In this document: one piece after another, positions 17,602 through 26,589 of the stretch
Position numbering within the stretch: position 1 is the stretch's first letter
Layout of the letters: the number at the start of each line of letters is the position of its first letter
NCBI RefSeq assembly: GCF_001513955.1
Contig: NZ_KQ948150.1
Coordinates: 496,001-560,000, forward strand
Direction of reading: 5' to 3'
Length of the DNA stretch: 64,000 nucleotides
From: Streptomyces pseudovenezuelae
Lineage (GTDB): Bacteria > Actinomycetota > Actinomycetes > Streptomycetales > Streptomycetaceae
The notes under the pieces: generated by a model
Database searches by the model: none
What the model was told of the DNA's origin: nothing
What the model saw: the letters and a program-made list of their open reading frames with translations, nothing else
Made by a program: the position numbers and the translations under genes

Positions 17602-18045
17602 TCAGCCGGCGGTCTCGGTCGCGTCGAGCGCGGCGACCAGCGCCGGCACCGGGATCCGCCCGGAGGCGACCATTCGGGCCCCGCCGCGGCGCAGGGCGGC
17701 GGCGAAGGGTGCGGCCCACCGGTTCTCGTAGAGCAGGATGCCCGCGGAACAGCCGGGTTCCAGCGCCTTGGCGGCCTCGTCGATGTCGTCCTGGCCGAGG
17801 AGTCCTGACGACGCTCCCTCGAAGACGGCGAGGTCGAGCTTGCCGTCGCCGGTGAAGTCGGCGATCTCCATGCCCGTCACCGAGCCGTCCTCGTCCTTCT
17901 TGACGAACATCAGGTCCAGGATCCGGATGAGACCCCGGTCCACGAGATCGACGAGGATGGGGAAGGCCTCGCCCGTCATCCGGTTACCGGGGAACTCGAC
18001 GACCAGATAGTCGATCGGACCCACGTCTTCGACTTCGTTGCTCAC
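17602..18045 (-). CDS. DUF6325 family protein
   Basis: This 147-residue acidic protein starts at a GTG (MSNEVEDVGPIDYLVVEFPG) behind AGAGGTG. It has the DUF1269/DUF6325 pattern: EFPGN, FPILVDLVDRGLIRILDLMFVK, then GLLGQDDIDEAAKALEPG and LLYENRWA. Related proteins are often annotated as stress or membrane-associated regulators with no proven activity. It is followed downstream by the SHOCT gene on the same strand and is divergent from the membrane protein at 18215. Confidence 0.75.
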   Translation of the reverse strand: MSNEVEDVGPIDYLVVEFPGNRMTGEAFPILVDLVDRGLIRILDLMFVKKDEDGSVTGMEIADFTGDGKLDLAVFEGASSGLLGQDDIDEAAKALEPGCSAGILLYENRWAAPFAAALRRGGARMVASGRIPVPALVAALDATETAG

Positions 18046-18214
18046 GGCGTCACCTCTGGTGCTCGTGGCTGTACGCCAGCGTGGCTGCGGTCCCCCGGAA
18101 GCTGCCCTGACCCCATTGCATCACCGGAGCATGGCCCCCGCACCTCGGTGCTTCGTTCACCCGTCCGGCTCACCCGGATCGCGCGCTGCGCGGCGGACAA
18201 CTGTGCTGGTGACC

Positions 18215-19570
18215 ATGAGCGCTAGCGGTGACGAACAGCTCTCGGCCAAAGAGCGCGGTGAACTGGCCGAACTGCGGCAGCGGGTCCATGCCCTGGAGAG
18301 CGGGGGGTCGCCCCGCGCGGCGCGGCACCACCCGTTCCGCTCGTTCGGCTCGGTCGTGCTGATCCTTGTCGCCGCGCTGCTGGCGATGCTGTCCGTCGTC
18401 GCGGTGTGGGCGAACAGCATCGTGCAGGACACGGACCGCTACGTGAAGACCGTCGGCCCGCTGGCGAGCGACCCGGATGTGCAGAAGGCGGCCACCAACC
18501 GGATCAGCGCCGCCGTACTGGCCCAGATCGACGTGGACGCGCTGGTGCAACAGCTCACGGATGCGGCCTCGGCGAAGGGTGTTCCGCCGCAGGCGGCCAA
18601 GCTGCTGGGCAACCTGGACGGACCGATCGAGAGCGGCCTCAAGCAACTGGTCACCGGCACGGTGGAGCGGGTGGTCACCAGCAATGCCTTCGAGACGGTC
18701 TGGGTGAACGGCAACCGCAGGGCGCACGCGGCGCTGGTCAAGGCCCTGACCGGCGAGGCCGACGGCACGGTCAAGGTGGAGAACAACCAGGTCGTCATCG
18801 ACCTGGGCCCGATCGTGGCCGAGGTCAAGGACCAACTGGTCGCCGCCGGCTTCACGCCCGCCGCCAAGATCCCGGCCGTTCACACGAACTTCGTGGTGTT
18901 CGCGTCGAAGGACCTCGGCAAGATCAGGTCCTATGTGAGAGTGCTGGAGATCCTCGGCGGCTGGCTGCCCGTCATCGCGCTGCTGATCGCGGCCGCGGGT
19001 GTCTACGTGGCGTTCAACCGACGGCACGCGCTGATCGGGGCCGCCCTGGCGGTGTTCGCCGCCATGCTGATCCTCGGCATCGGGCTCACCGTGTTCCGCG
19101 ACGTCTACCTCAATCATCTGCCGTCCGGGGTCTCCCAGGCCGCCGCGGGATCCGTGTACGACGCCCTGGTCAAGTTCCTGCGGGCCGGTATCCGTGCCCT
19201 CGCCGCGGTGGCCCTGTTCACGGCCGCCGGCGCCTTCCTCGCCGGCCCGTCCCGGATCGCCGTCGTCACGCGCACCGGCTGCCGCCGGAGTATCGGCGCG
19301 CTGCGCGACGTGACGACCTCGGCGGGCCTGCGGCTCGGGGCGGTCGGGCGGTTCGTCCACCGCTTCAAGCGCTGGATCGGGGTGGCCATCCTGGTGGTCG
19401 CGGCGGTCGTCCTGTTCACCTGGACCTACCCCACCACGGCGGTCGTGGTGTGGACGGCGGTGATCACCTTGGTGGCCCTCGGGATCCGCGAGTTCCTGGA
19501 CCACGACGGCTCCACCCCGTCCTCCACCCCGTCCTCCGGCCCGGACACCGGGGCCGCCGCCGCGCACTGA
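18215..19570 (+). CDS. Integral membrane protein, unknown function
   Basis: This 451-residue protein begins MSASGDEQLSAKERGELAEL, a cytoplasmic helix. One membrane segment follows (VVLILVAALLAMLSVVAVW) and then an external region of about 200 residues (VQDTDRYVKTVGPLASD, then IDLGPIVAEVKDQLVAAG). Four or five further helices lie after residue 250, and a Ser/Thr/Pro-rich tail ends it. The layout matches a conserved actinobacterial membrane family with no known role. The ATG at 18215 is preferred over earlier in-frame codons because those run through the divergent promoter region. Confidence 0.8.
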   Translation: MSASGDEQLSAKERGELAELRQRVHALESGGSPRAARHHPFRSFGSVVLILVAALLAMLSVVAVWANSIVQDTDRYVKTVGPLASDPDVQKAATNRISAAVLAQIDVDALVQQLTDAASAKGVPPQAAKLLGNLDGPIESGLKQLVTGTVERVVTSNAFETVWVNGNRRAHAALVKALTGEADGTVKVENNQVVIDLGPIVAEVKDQLVAAGFTPAAKIPAVHTNFVVFASKDLGKIRSYVRVLEILGGWLPVIALLIAAAGVYVAFNRRHALIGAALAVFAAMLILGIGLTVFRDVYLNHLPSGVSQAAAGSVYDALVKFLRAGIRALAAVALFTAAGAFLAGPSRIAVVTRTGCRRSIGALRDVTTSAGLRLGAVGRFVHRFKRWIGVAILVVAAVVLFTWTYPTTAVVVWTAVITLVALGIREFLDHDGSTPSSTPSSGPDTGAAAAH

Positions 19571-19808
19571 CTCGGCTAGCCGGGTGCCTCCGCAGGGGAT
19601 ACGTTGAATGCGGAAGCCCGTGAGCCGGCCGTCCCGCAGGCACAAGGACCGCGACCACGGCCAGGACGGAGCCCGCTCCGAGACCGGTGCCCGATCGCGC
19701 CGGCCGCGACACAGCGACGGCCGAGGAGCAACTCGGAGCGGACGTCCCACAACTGACGGCCCGTCGTCCCCGTAGGCGCGGAGGCGGCCATCCCCGGGAG
19801 CCGCTGCC

Positions 19809-21227
19809 ATGACCGACAACCACCTGGACGGCCGCGAGCTGCGGCACCGCACCCCGCAGGAGCGGGCCGCGCTGGGCAAGGCGGCACGCGCCGCGGTCCC
19901 GCGCTCCAGCCACGCCGAGTTCACGCCGGGGCCGAAACGACCGGACCCGCTGGAGATCATCGCAGAGCAGTCGGCGACGCGGCTGCCCGAGCTCGTACCG
20001 GTCCGCTACGGGCGGATGTCCGAGTCACCGTTCCGGTTCTACCGGGGAGCCGCCGCCATCATGGCCTCGGATCTCGCGGAGACGCCGAGGACGGGTTTCA
20101 GGACGCAACTGTGCGGCGACGCCCACATGCTGAACTTCCGGTTGCTGGCCTCGCCCGAGCGGCGCCTGATGTTCGACATCAACGACTTCGACGAGACGTT
20201 GCCGGGTCCCTGGGAGTGGGACGTCAAACGCCTGGCCGCCAGTCTGGCCATCGCAGGCCGGGCGAACGGCTTCAGCACCAAGGAGCGAGCCGGGATCGTA
20301 CGGGCCACCGTGCAGTCCTACCGCGAGAACATGCGCGCCTTCGCCGGAATGGGCAACCTGGCCGTCTGGTACGCCCAGTTCGACGAGAAGTGGGTGCAGG
20401 ACCGGTTCGGTGAGGACGTCTCCGCGCGGGGCCGCGACCGCTGGGCGCAGGCCCTGGCCAAGGCGCGTTCGCACGACACCCTCCAGGTCTTCGACAAGCT
20501 CACCGTCGTCATCGACGGCAAACGCCGTATCGCCCCCGATCCGCCGCTCATCACCCGCCTTGAGGACCTGCTGCCGGACGAGCGGCGCGGCCAGCTCGAA
20601 CAGCAGGTCACCCGGTTGATCGAGCGGTACGGCAAGACCCTGCAGTCGGACCGCCGGTACCTGCTGGAGCAGTACCGGGTGGCCGACATGGCGCGCAAGG
20701 TCGTCGGGGTCGGCAGTGTCGGCACCCGCTGCTGGATCGTGCTCCTGCTGGGGCGGGACGACGAGGACCCCCTGTTCCTGCAGGCGAAGGAGGCCGACGA
20801 GTCGGTGCTGGCGCAGCACGTCGGGGCCACCGCGTACGCGACCCAGGGCGAGAGGGTCGTGTCCGGGCAGCGGCTGATGCAGGCCACCAGCGACATCTTC
20901 CTGGGCTGGGAGCGGGTCGACGGGCTCGACGGCCGGCGCCGGGACTTCTACGTACGGCAGTTGCGGGACTGGAAGTGGGTCGCCGTGGCCGAGGACATGG
21001 TGCCGCGGGGCATGCGCACCTTCGGTGCCCTGTGCGGGGTGACACTGGCCCGGGCCCACGCCAGGTCCGGCGACCGCATCGCCATCGCCGCGTACCTGGG
21101 CGGCGGCGACTCCTTCGACCGGGCACTGGTGACGTTCGCCGAGCGCTACGCCGACCAGAACGAACGGGATCACCAGGCGCTCGTGGACGCCATCAGCGCC
21201 GGAAGGCTGCCGGCGCAGGCCGCTTGA
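19809..21227 (+). CDS. DUF2252 family protein (kinase-like fold)
   Basis: This 472-residue soluble protein has the DUF2252 hallmarks: PFRFYRGAAAIMASDL, CGDAHMLNF, FDINDFDETLPGPWEWDVKRLAAS and a late GVTLARAHARSGD. The GDAH and D-x-N-D-F elements resemble catalytic and metal loops of aminoglycoside-phosphotransferase-like kinases, so a small-molecule kinase role is possible but unproven. It is a single gene in the stress-type block. Length is normal for the family. Confidence 0.85.
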   Translation: MTDNHLDGRELRHRTPQERAALGKAARAAVPRSSHAEFTPGPKRPDPLEIIAEQSATRLPELVPVRYGRMSESPFRFYRGAAAIMASDLAETPRTGFRTQLCGDAHMLNFRLLASPERRLMFDINDFDETLPGPWEWDVKRLAASLAIAGRANGFSTKERAGIVRATVQSYRENMRAFAGMGNLAVWYAQFDEKWVQDRFGEDVSARGRDRWAQALAKARSHDTLQVFDKLTVVIDGKRRIAPDPPLITRLEDLLPDERRGQLEQQVTRLIERYGKTLQSDRRYLLEQYRVADMARKVVGVGSVGTRCWIVLLLGRDDEDPLFLQAKEADESVLAQHVGATAYATQGERVVSGQRLMQATSDIFLGWERVDGLDGRRRDFYVRQLRDWKWVAVAEDMVPRGMRTFGALCGVTLARAHARSGDRIAIAAYLGGGDSFDRALVTFAERYADQNERDHQALVDAISAGRLPAQAA

Positions 21228-21320
21228 GGAGGCTCGGGTTGAGGAGGCTCGGGCATCACATGCCGTCGCGCCGACCGCACGCAGCGGTCGGCGCGACGGC
21301 ACTGCCGATGGCCGGGTCGT

Positions 21321-21728
21321 TCAGTGCAGGATCTTCTCCTTGGCCCGCTGGAACTCGGCCTCGCTGATGTCGCCCTTGGCGCGGATCGCCGACAGCTTGG
21401 TGAGTTGATCCACCTCGTTCCCGGGACCCGTGCCACTGCCGGCGGTCTCGCGGACGTAGTCGTCGAAGGCCTGTTGCCTGGCCCGCGCCTGGTGCTCCGC
21501 GCGCTTGCCCATGCCCTTGCCGCGGGCCAGGACGTAGACGAACACACCGAGGAACGGCAGCACGATCACGAAGACCAGCCATCCCGTCTTGCCCAGTCCG
21601 CCGAGCGTGTCGTCCCGGAAGATGTCGCCGATGATCCGGAAGAGCAGTACGAGCCACAGGATCCACAGGAAGATCCACATGACCGTCCAGAACGCTCCGA
21701 GAGCCGGATAGTCGTAGGCCAGACTCAT
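21321..21728 (-). CDS. PLDc_N / SHOCT membrane protein
   Basis: This 135-residue protein has two transmembrane helices (FWTVMWIFLWILWLVLLFR and WLVFVIVLPFLGVFVYVL) joined by a loop with GGLGKTG, the phospholipase-D-nuclease N-terminal (PLDc_N) layout. A linker and a C-terminal SHOCT motif (KLSAIRAKGDISEAEFQRAKEKIL) follow. Its ATG overlaps the stop of the upstream CMD-like gene (ATGA), so the two are translationally coupled. It is a second SHOCT protein in the block and probably a membrane stress factor. Confidence 0.85.
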   Translation of the reverse strand: MSLAYDYPALGAFWTVMWIFLWILWLVLLFRIIGDIFRDDTLGGLGKTGWLVFVIVLPFLGVFVYVLARGKGMGKRAEHQARARQQAFDDYVRETAGSGTGPGNEVDQLTKLSAIRAKGDISEAEFQRAKEKILH

Positions 21729-22090
21729 GTCACCACTCCTTCTCCCTGGCCTCCGCCGGGCAGCAGGGGCAGTCCGAAGGCCTCGCTGATACCGCTGGCG
21801 GCGGTCACCACGCGGGCGCTGCCGACGACGGGGGCGATGGCCACGAGGGTGCCCTGGATCTTCTCCAGGGGTACGCCGATCTCGTCGGCCGCCCCGACGT
21901 TGAGCAGGTAAGAGGCGGGGGAGGCGCCCGTGGCCACCAGCGCCGCGATACGGGTCAGCAGGTAGGTCTCCGCGGTCAGACCGGACCGTTCGAACGCGTT
22001 GAGCGTCATCTCGACCAGAGTGTCGAACACGGGGGTGTCGGCCTCGCCGGGCACGTCGGCACCGTCGGGCCTGTTCGTTTCCTCGCCCAT
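21725..22090 (-). CDS. Carboxymuconolactone-decarboxylase-like small protein
   Basis: This 121-residue protein has the all-helical pattern of the CMD/AhpD-like family (TYLLTRIAALVATGASPASY, then GVPLEKIQGTLVAIAPVVGSARVVTA). The redox CxxC of AhpD is absent, so peroxidase activity is unlikely. It is the first gene of a two-gene unit with the PLDc_N/SHOCT protein and overlaps it by 4 nt. The stress link is inferred from the neighbours. Confidence 0.65.
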   Translation of the reverse strand: MGEETNRPDGADVPGEADTPVFDTLVEMTLNAFERSGLTAETYLLTRIAALVATGASPASYLLNVGAADEIGVPLEKIQGTLVAIAPVVGSARVVTAASGISEAFGLPLLPGGGQGEGVVT

Positions 22091-22193
22091 CCGCCAAGTC
22101 CTCTCTCGCGATCAAGGCTGTGTTCCGGTCCTGACCGGCTGCCGTTCCACGCTGGCCACGGATTGCGCGTCCCGCTTCACCCGGGGCGGGTGA

Positions 22194-22364
22194 GTGATCA
22201 CCGGCATGGATGCCCGCCCGTGGAGGGCCCTGTGTGACGAGTCCGGAACCGTCGTAGGGAGCCGAGGAAGGCGATGGCCGCGATCCAGGTACCTGTGCGG
22301 CCGCCGCGGCCCACCGTCGGCGCATCGCCCTGCCGAACCTCACCCGTCACGGGTGATCACCGGC
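22194..22364. promoter_or_regulatory. Paired GTGATCACCGGC elements upstream of the DUF7144 gene
   Basis: The 12-mer GTGATCACCGGC occurs at 22194-22205 and again at 22353-22364. The second copy extends to the palindrome GGTGATCACC (22352-22361) and overlaps a small hairpin, CACCCG-TCA-CGGGTG (22341-22355). Both lie between the divergent CMD-like gene and the DUF7144 gene. A shared regulator site is plausible but unproven. Confidence 0.4.
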
Positions 22365-22436
22365 GCCGGATCACTCCGCATGCTCGCAGAAGAGGCGCTG
22401 AGTGCTGCCTCTTGCCGAGGAAGTGAGGAATCGACC

Positions 22437-22847
22437 ATGGCCACGACCACGACGCACCGCCACTCGGAAACCGCCGAGGCGACTGCCGGCGGCCTGACAG
22501 TGTTCGCCGCTGTCCTGCTGTTCATCGCCGGTGTCCTGGACCTCTTCCGGGGCATCATGGCCATCGCCAACGACGACGTGTTCGTGAACACCCCCAACTA
22601 CGTCTTCAAGTTCGACCTGACCAGCTGGGGCTGGATCCAGCTGGTTCTCGGAGTGATCGCCATGAGCGTGAGCGCGGGTCTCTTCACACGCGCCACCTGG
22701 GCCCGGGTCGTGGGCGTCGGCATCGCGGGGCTGGCGATCATCGCCAACTTCCTGTCGATCCCGTACTACCCGGTCTGGTCACTCACCCTGATCGCGATGT
22801 ACGCCTTCGTCATCTGGGGCCTGTGCATCGTGCGGCGGGACCGCTGA
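22437..22847 (+). CDS. DUF7144-type four-helix membrane protein
   Basis: This 136-residue protein starts MATTTTHRH behind GAGGAAGTGAGG. It shows four hydrophobic segments: AAVLLFIAGVLDLFRGI, WIQLVLGVIAMSVSAGLF, VVGVGIAGLAIIANFL and LTLIAMYAFVIWGLCIV. An exterior loop has VNTPNYVFKFDLTSWGW. This matches the small actinobacterial DUF7144 membrane family of unknown function. Codons before 22437 are open but out of the family's range. Confidence 0.8.
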   Translation: MATTTTHRHSETAEATAGGLTVFAAVLLFIAGVLDLFRGIMAIANDDVFVNTPNYVFKFDLTSWGWIQLVLGVIAMSVSAGLFTRATWARVVGVGIAGLAIIANFLSIPYYPVWSLTLIAMYAFVIWGLCIVRRDR

Positions 22848-22959
22848 GCGAAGCACCGGCCGCCGCGGGAATCCCTGACGGCGCCCGCGCCACCCGTGGC
22901 CGCCCGAGCGACGGGCTCTACCGGGGGCGTGGGGCGCCTGGAGGGCGCGCGACGAATGT

Positions 22960-22969
22960 CCCTTAAGGG
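22960..22969. promoter_or_regulatory. Perfect palindrome CCCTTAAGGG upstream of the ClC gene
   Basis: This 10-bp perfect palindrome, followed by TATTTTCG, is the only AT-rich spot in the 177 bp before the ClC gene. The GGGTAT it contains resembles the -10 box of stress sigma factors, but no GTTT-like -35 box is seen at the right distance. It may be an operator or part of a promoter. Confidence 0.35.
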
Positions 22970-23024
22970 TATTTTCGTCCTGATATGAGCCGCCAGGTCA
23001 TGCGGTGTTCAAGCCGACGCGCCC

Positions 23025-24425
23025 ATGGTGTGGCGCCCGAACCCGGGAGGACCCATCGCCGGAACGACGTCGGAGAGTGGCTCCGGCCCCGCGGCGCGGA
23101 GTCAGCCGCCGGAAGCCGACCTGCTGAGAACCATGCTGGGCCGGCCGGAGTATCGCAAGGCCCTGGTGTTCTGTGGCCTGATCGGTGTCCCGGTGGCGCT
23201 GATCGCCTTCTGGTTCCTGGTGGCGGTCCAGCAGCTGGAACAGCTGATCTGGACGGACTGGCCCAAGGACCTGGGCTGGAAGCAGGCCCCCTGGTGGTGG
23301 GCGCTTCCCCTGCTCACGCCGGCCGGCCTCGTGGTCGGCGTGGTGGCCGCGCGGCTTCCGGGCCGGGGCGGACATGTGCCCGCGGGGGGCCTGCACTCGG
23401 GTGGCATCACGAGAACGGCGCTGCCCGGCGTCCTGATCGCCGCACTGGTCGGTCTGCCGCTCGGCGTCGTGCTGGGGCCCGAGGCACCGCTGATCGCGAT
23501 GGGCGGCGGATTGGCGCTGCTCTTCGCGAGCCTGGCCCGGGCTCCGGCGACCGAGGCGAGCACGGCACTGCTGGGTGCGGCCGGGGCGGCGGCCGCCATC
23601 TCCGCGCTGTTCGGGAATCCGATCGTGGGCGCGGTGCTGCTGATCGAGGTGGCCGGGGTGGGCGGCCCCCAACTGTTCGCGGTGATGCTGCCGGCCCTGC
23701 TGGCGAGCGGCGTGGGAGACCTGATCTTCACGGGGTTCGTGCACTGGACCGGATTCGAGACGGGGAGCCTGGACATCGGCCTGCCCAAACCGCCGCCGCT
23801 CGACTGGCCGGACGTGCTGTGGGTGTTGGTGCTGGCGCCCGCCCTGGCGTTCCTCGTCCACTGGGCCTTCGTGGGCGGACGGTTCGCGGCGCGCTTCGTG
23901 GCGGCCCGGACGGTACGCAACACCACCCTGTGCGCCCTGGCCGCCGCGGTCTGCATCACCCTCTACGCCGTGGCCACGGGACGCTCGCCCGCCGAGGCGG
24001 CCCTGTCGGGCGAGTCCGCTCTCTCGGAAATGGCGCAGGACCCGCACGCCTGGCCGGTGGGAGCCCTGATCGCGGTGCTGGCCTTCAAAGGCCTGGCGTA
24101 CGCGCTGTGCCTGGGCGGCCTGCGCGGTGGTCCCATCTTCCCCGCCCTGTTCCTGGGCGGTGCGGCCGGCGTGCTGCTCGCGCCCCTGCCCGGTCTGGGG
24201 CTGGTCCCGGCGATGGCGGTCGGGATGGCGGCCTCGGTGACCGCGGCCCTGCGGCTGCCCGTGAGCAGCGTCGTCCTGGTCGTGCTCCTGCTGGGCAACG
24301 TGGACACGGTGGCTCTGGTGGTGCTGGCAGCGGTCGTGTCCTTCGTGCTCGTCCAGAGGATGCCACAGGGGCCGGGCATCCCGGCGCCCGCCGAGCGGCC
24401 GGCCGAGCGGGCGGCTCATCACTGA
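23025..24425 (+). CDS. ClC family chloride channel/antiporter
   Basis: This 466-residue integral membrane protein has ClC selectivity-filter elements: LGPEAPLIAMGGG (the GxEGP region), SALFGNPIVGAVLLIEV, and GGLRGGPIFPALFLGG near the C-terminus. About ten hydrophobic helices are visible. There are no C-terminal CBS domains. The glutamate of GPEAP is the expected gating or proton glutamate. Probable roles are anion balance and acid or osmotic stress. The start ATG at 23025 has no strong Shine-Dalgarno, and a GTG two codons on is possible. Confidence 0.88.
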   Translation: MVWRPNPGGPIAGTTSESGSGPAARSQPPEADLLRTMLGRPEYRKALVFCGLIGVPVALIAFWFLVAVQQLEQLIWTDWPKDLGWKQAPWWWALPLLTPAGLVVGVVAARLPGRGGHVPAGGLHSGGITRTALPGVLIAALVGLPLGVVLGPEAPLIAMGGGLALLFASLARAPATEASTALLGAAGAAAAISALFGNPIVGAVLLIEVAGVGGPQLFAVMLPALLASGVGDLIFTGFVHWTGFETGSLDIGLPKPPPLDWPDVLWVLVLAPALAFLVHWAFVGGRFAARFVAARTVRNTTLCALAAAVCITLYAVATGRSPAEAALSGESALSEMAQDPHAWPVGALIAVLAFKGLAYALCLGGLRGGPIFPALFLGGAAGVLLAPLPGLGLVPAMAVGMAASVTAALRLPVSSVVLVVLLLGNVDTVALVVLAAVVSFVLVQRMPQGPGIPAPAERPAERAAHH

Positions 24426-24521
24426 CGCCCTTTGCACCAGGTGACCTCGCGAGGTCCACGCGGCGTCCTTTGCGCCGGCCGTGCGGCATGTCCCGCCCGC
24501 ACCCCTAGGAAGCGCAGGTCA

Positions 24522-25490
24522 TCACGGTGACGAGCGGTCGGGTGCGGCACCGTCCCCCGGCGTGTCCCCGGGCAGCGGGCCCGGCGGTCGGCCCAGATGA
24601 CGGACGGCCCAGGGTTCGCGGGCGATGACCGCGCCGGCCGTGAGGCACAGGGTCGCGACCACGCAGAGTGTGATGAGCCAGGACAACAGCGTGAAGACGG
24701 CACCCATGGAGCCGTACTTCTCCAGGCTGTGGTTGAGGGCCCGGGGCACGTACAGCGACGCGGTGGAGGTGAGGACGGCCAGGGCCGTTCCGGTCAGCAG
24801 CGCACCCGGCAGCAGTGGCCGCCAGGGCACGCGCGCGACCAGCAGCAGATGCTGCGTCCACCACCAGATGCCGACCTCCGCGATCAGCAGCAGAGGCACG
24901 CCGAGCCACAGGCCGAGACCGAAGCCGTCGCGCAGGGTTCCCTGCACGGCGAACATGGCCAGCCATGTCGCGAGCCAGGCGATCCAGCGCCAGGCGGCCA
25001 CCCGCGCGCTCGCCTTGGGCAGGCTCCAGGCGCGCTGGCACAGCCGTTGCATGGCGCGGCTGCACGCGGTGGCCGAGAGGAGCACCATCAGCCCGCCGAC
25101 GGCGCCGGTCGTCTGCCGCAGCTCGTCGGACGGATCATCGGTGCCTTTGAGGACCTTGTTCAGTTCGGCGTTCGAGCTTCCGGTCAGTCCGAAGGCGTCG
25201 TGCAAGGACGTGACGAACTGGTCACGCAGCCACTGCGGGGCTATGGAGCCCACCACGAACAGCAGGGGCACAGCAGTGAGGAACGTCTGGGCGGCCAGCC
25301 TGGTCGCCGAGTCGAACACGTTCACCGAGATCAGGTGCGACAGCAGACGCGTGATCACAGGGAACCGGTGCTCGGTCCGGGTGCGCAGTTCGATGAGCCG
25401 GGTCTGTGCCGAGGCGGCACGCGCCCGCAGAGCTGCCCGGCGCGACGGACGGTCCGGGCGCTTCCCTCCGGTCCCTGTCGCTGGCTGCAT
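24522..25490 (-). CDS. YihY/virulence factor BrkB family membrane protein
   Basis: This 322-residue protein has a basic N-terminus followed by about six membrane helices with family signatures: NVFDSATRLAAQTFLTAVPLL, GGLMVLLSATACSRAMQRL, and LLPGALLTGTALAVL followed by YVPRALNHSLEKYGSMGAVFTLLSWL. YihY proteins are inner-membrane proteins of debated function (transport or envelope). It is convergent with the ClC gene and divergent from the GAP-family gene. Confidence 0.88.
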   Translation of the reverse strand: MQPATGTGGKRPDRPSRRAALRARAASAQTRLIELRTRTEHRFPVITRLLSHLISVNVFDSATRLAAQTFLTAVPLLFVVGSIAPQWLRDQFVTSLHDAFGLTGSSNAELNKVLKGTDDPSDELRQTTGAVGGLMVLLSATACSRAMQRLCQRAWSLPKASARVAAWRWIAWLATWLAMFAVQGTLRDGFGLGLWLGVPLLLIAEVGIWWWTQHLLLVARVPWRPLLPGALLTGTALAVLTSTASLYVPRALNHSLEKYGSMGAVFTLLSWLITLCVVATLCLTAGAVIAREPWAVRHLGRPPGPLPGDTPGDGAAPDRSSP

Positions 25491-25732
25491 ACTGCCAGGG
25501 TGCCGCCACTACGACCATGTGGCCCAGGCAGGTGTACGCCACAGGGCCGTATGGGTCAACGAACTAGCGCGTTACGGTGCGAGGGGACGATGTGGCCCAC
25601 GGGTCGGATGAGCCTGCGGCGCGGACCGGCCTCACCGCCGAGGATTTGTGAGGTGCGGACCCGGCCGTGAGACTGGAGCCATGGTCGAGAGTCGCCCCGT
25701 GGCCGGACGCGCAGCACCGCGCGGGGGCTGCG

Positions 25733-26413
25733 ATGGTGCTTGACCTGGTGGTCATCGGCCTCGCGATCACCGTGTTCCCCCTGTCGGTGACCGCGTTCGT
25801 CCTGGTGCTGTCGGCGCGCGGCGGAGTCTGGAACGGCCTGGTCTTCATCCTCGCCTGGCTCGCCTGCTTCGTGGCCGTCCTGGCCGCCGTACTGATCACC
25901 ACCGGCGGCAAACCGCCGGCCCCGCACTCCCCGCCGTCCACCGCCTCGTCCGCCGTCAAGCTCGCCATCGGCGTGGGACTCGTCGGATACGGCTGGTACC
26001 GGCACCGGTCCCGGCACAAGAACCGTGAGCGGACCGGCCCCCCGGACCGCCGACGCCACAAGTCCTCCGGCGGACTGATGGCGCGACTCGACCGGATCTC
26101 CCTGTGGACCGCGGCCGGGCTGGCACCGCTGCTCCAGCCCTGGGGGCTCGTGGCAGCCGGCGCGGCGACGGTGGTCAGCGCCGACATGTCCCACGCGTCC
26201 TCCTACCTCGCGCTGCTCGGATACTGCCTCCTCGCCACGAGCAGTCTGCTGGCGATGGAGATCTACACGACCTTCGCCCCGGACTCGGCCAGAGTGCGCC
26301 TGGGCAGACTCCGTACCTGGATCACGACGCACCAGGAGCAGGCGCTGGTGGCGGTGGCCTTGGTGGCCGGATTGTTCCTGGTGAGCAGAAGCATCGCCCA
26401 GTTGACGTCCTGA
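25733..26413 (+). CDS. GAP family membrane protein (Sap-like)
   Basis: This 226-residue protein starts MVLDLVVIGLAITVFPLSV. Six membrane segments with the early pro-x-sulfate-type pattern (VFILAWLACFVAVLAAVLI, AAGLAPLLQPWGLVAAGA, YLALLGYCLLATSSLLAME) match the GAP/Sap family. That family is linked in mycobacteria to glycolipid addressing and is common in actinobacteria. The start at 25733 removes 22 upstream codons that have no family match. Its substrate here is unknown. Confidence 0.75.
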   Translation: MVLDLVVIGLAITVFPLSVTAFVLVLSARGGVWNGLVFILAWLACFVAVLAAVLITTGGKPPAPHSPPSTASSAVKLAIGVGLVGYGWYRHRSRHKNRERTGPPDRRRHKSSGGLMARLDRISLWTAAGLAPLLQPWGLVAAGAATVVSADMSHASSYLALLGYCLLATSSLLAMEIYTTFAPDSARVRLGRLRTWITTHQEQALVAVALVAGLFLVSRSIAQLTS

Positions 26414-26589
26414 GCCTGTAAGGCATGGCGTCTTTCGGTCGGTTGCGCAAGGTGAAGCACATCACCGGCTGGTGCCGTTGGCCCGAACTCGTCCGACGGG
26501 TTAGGTTCCAGCGATCACGGGGCAGGACGTCGTAACCCCCCGAGCGCAGATCTCCCTTTCGCACCCTCCTTTGACGAGAGATACAGGAC

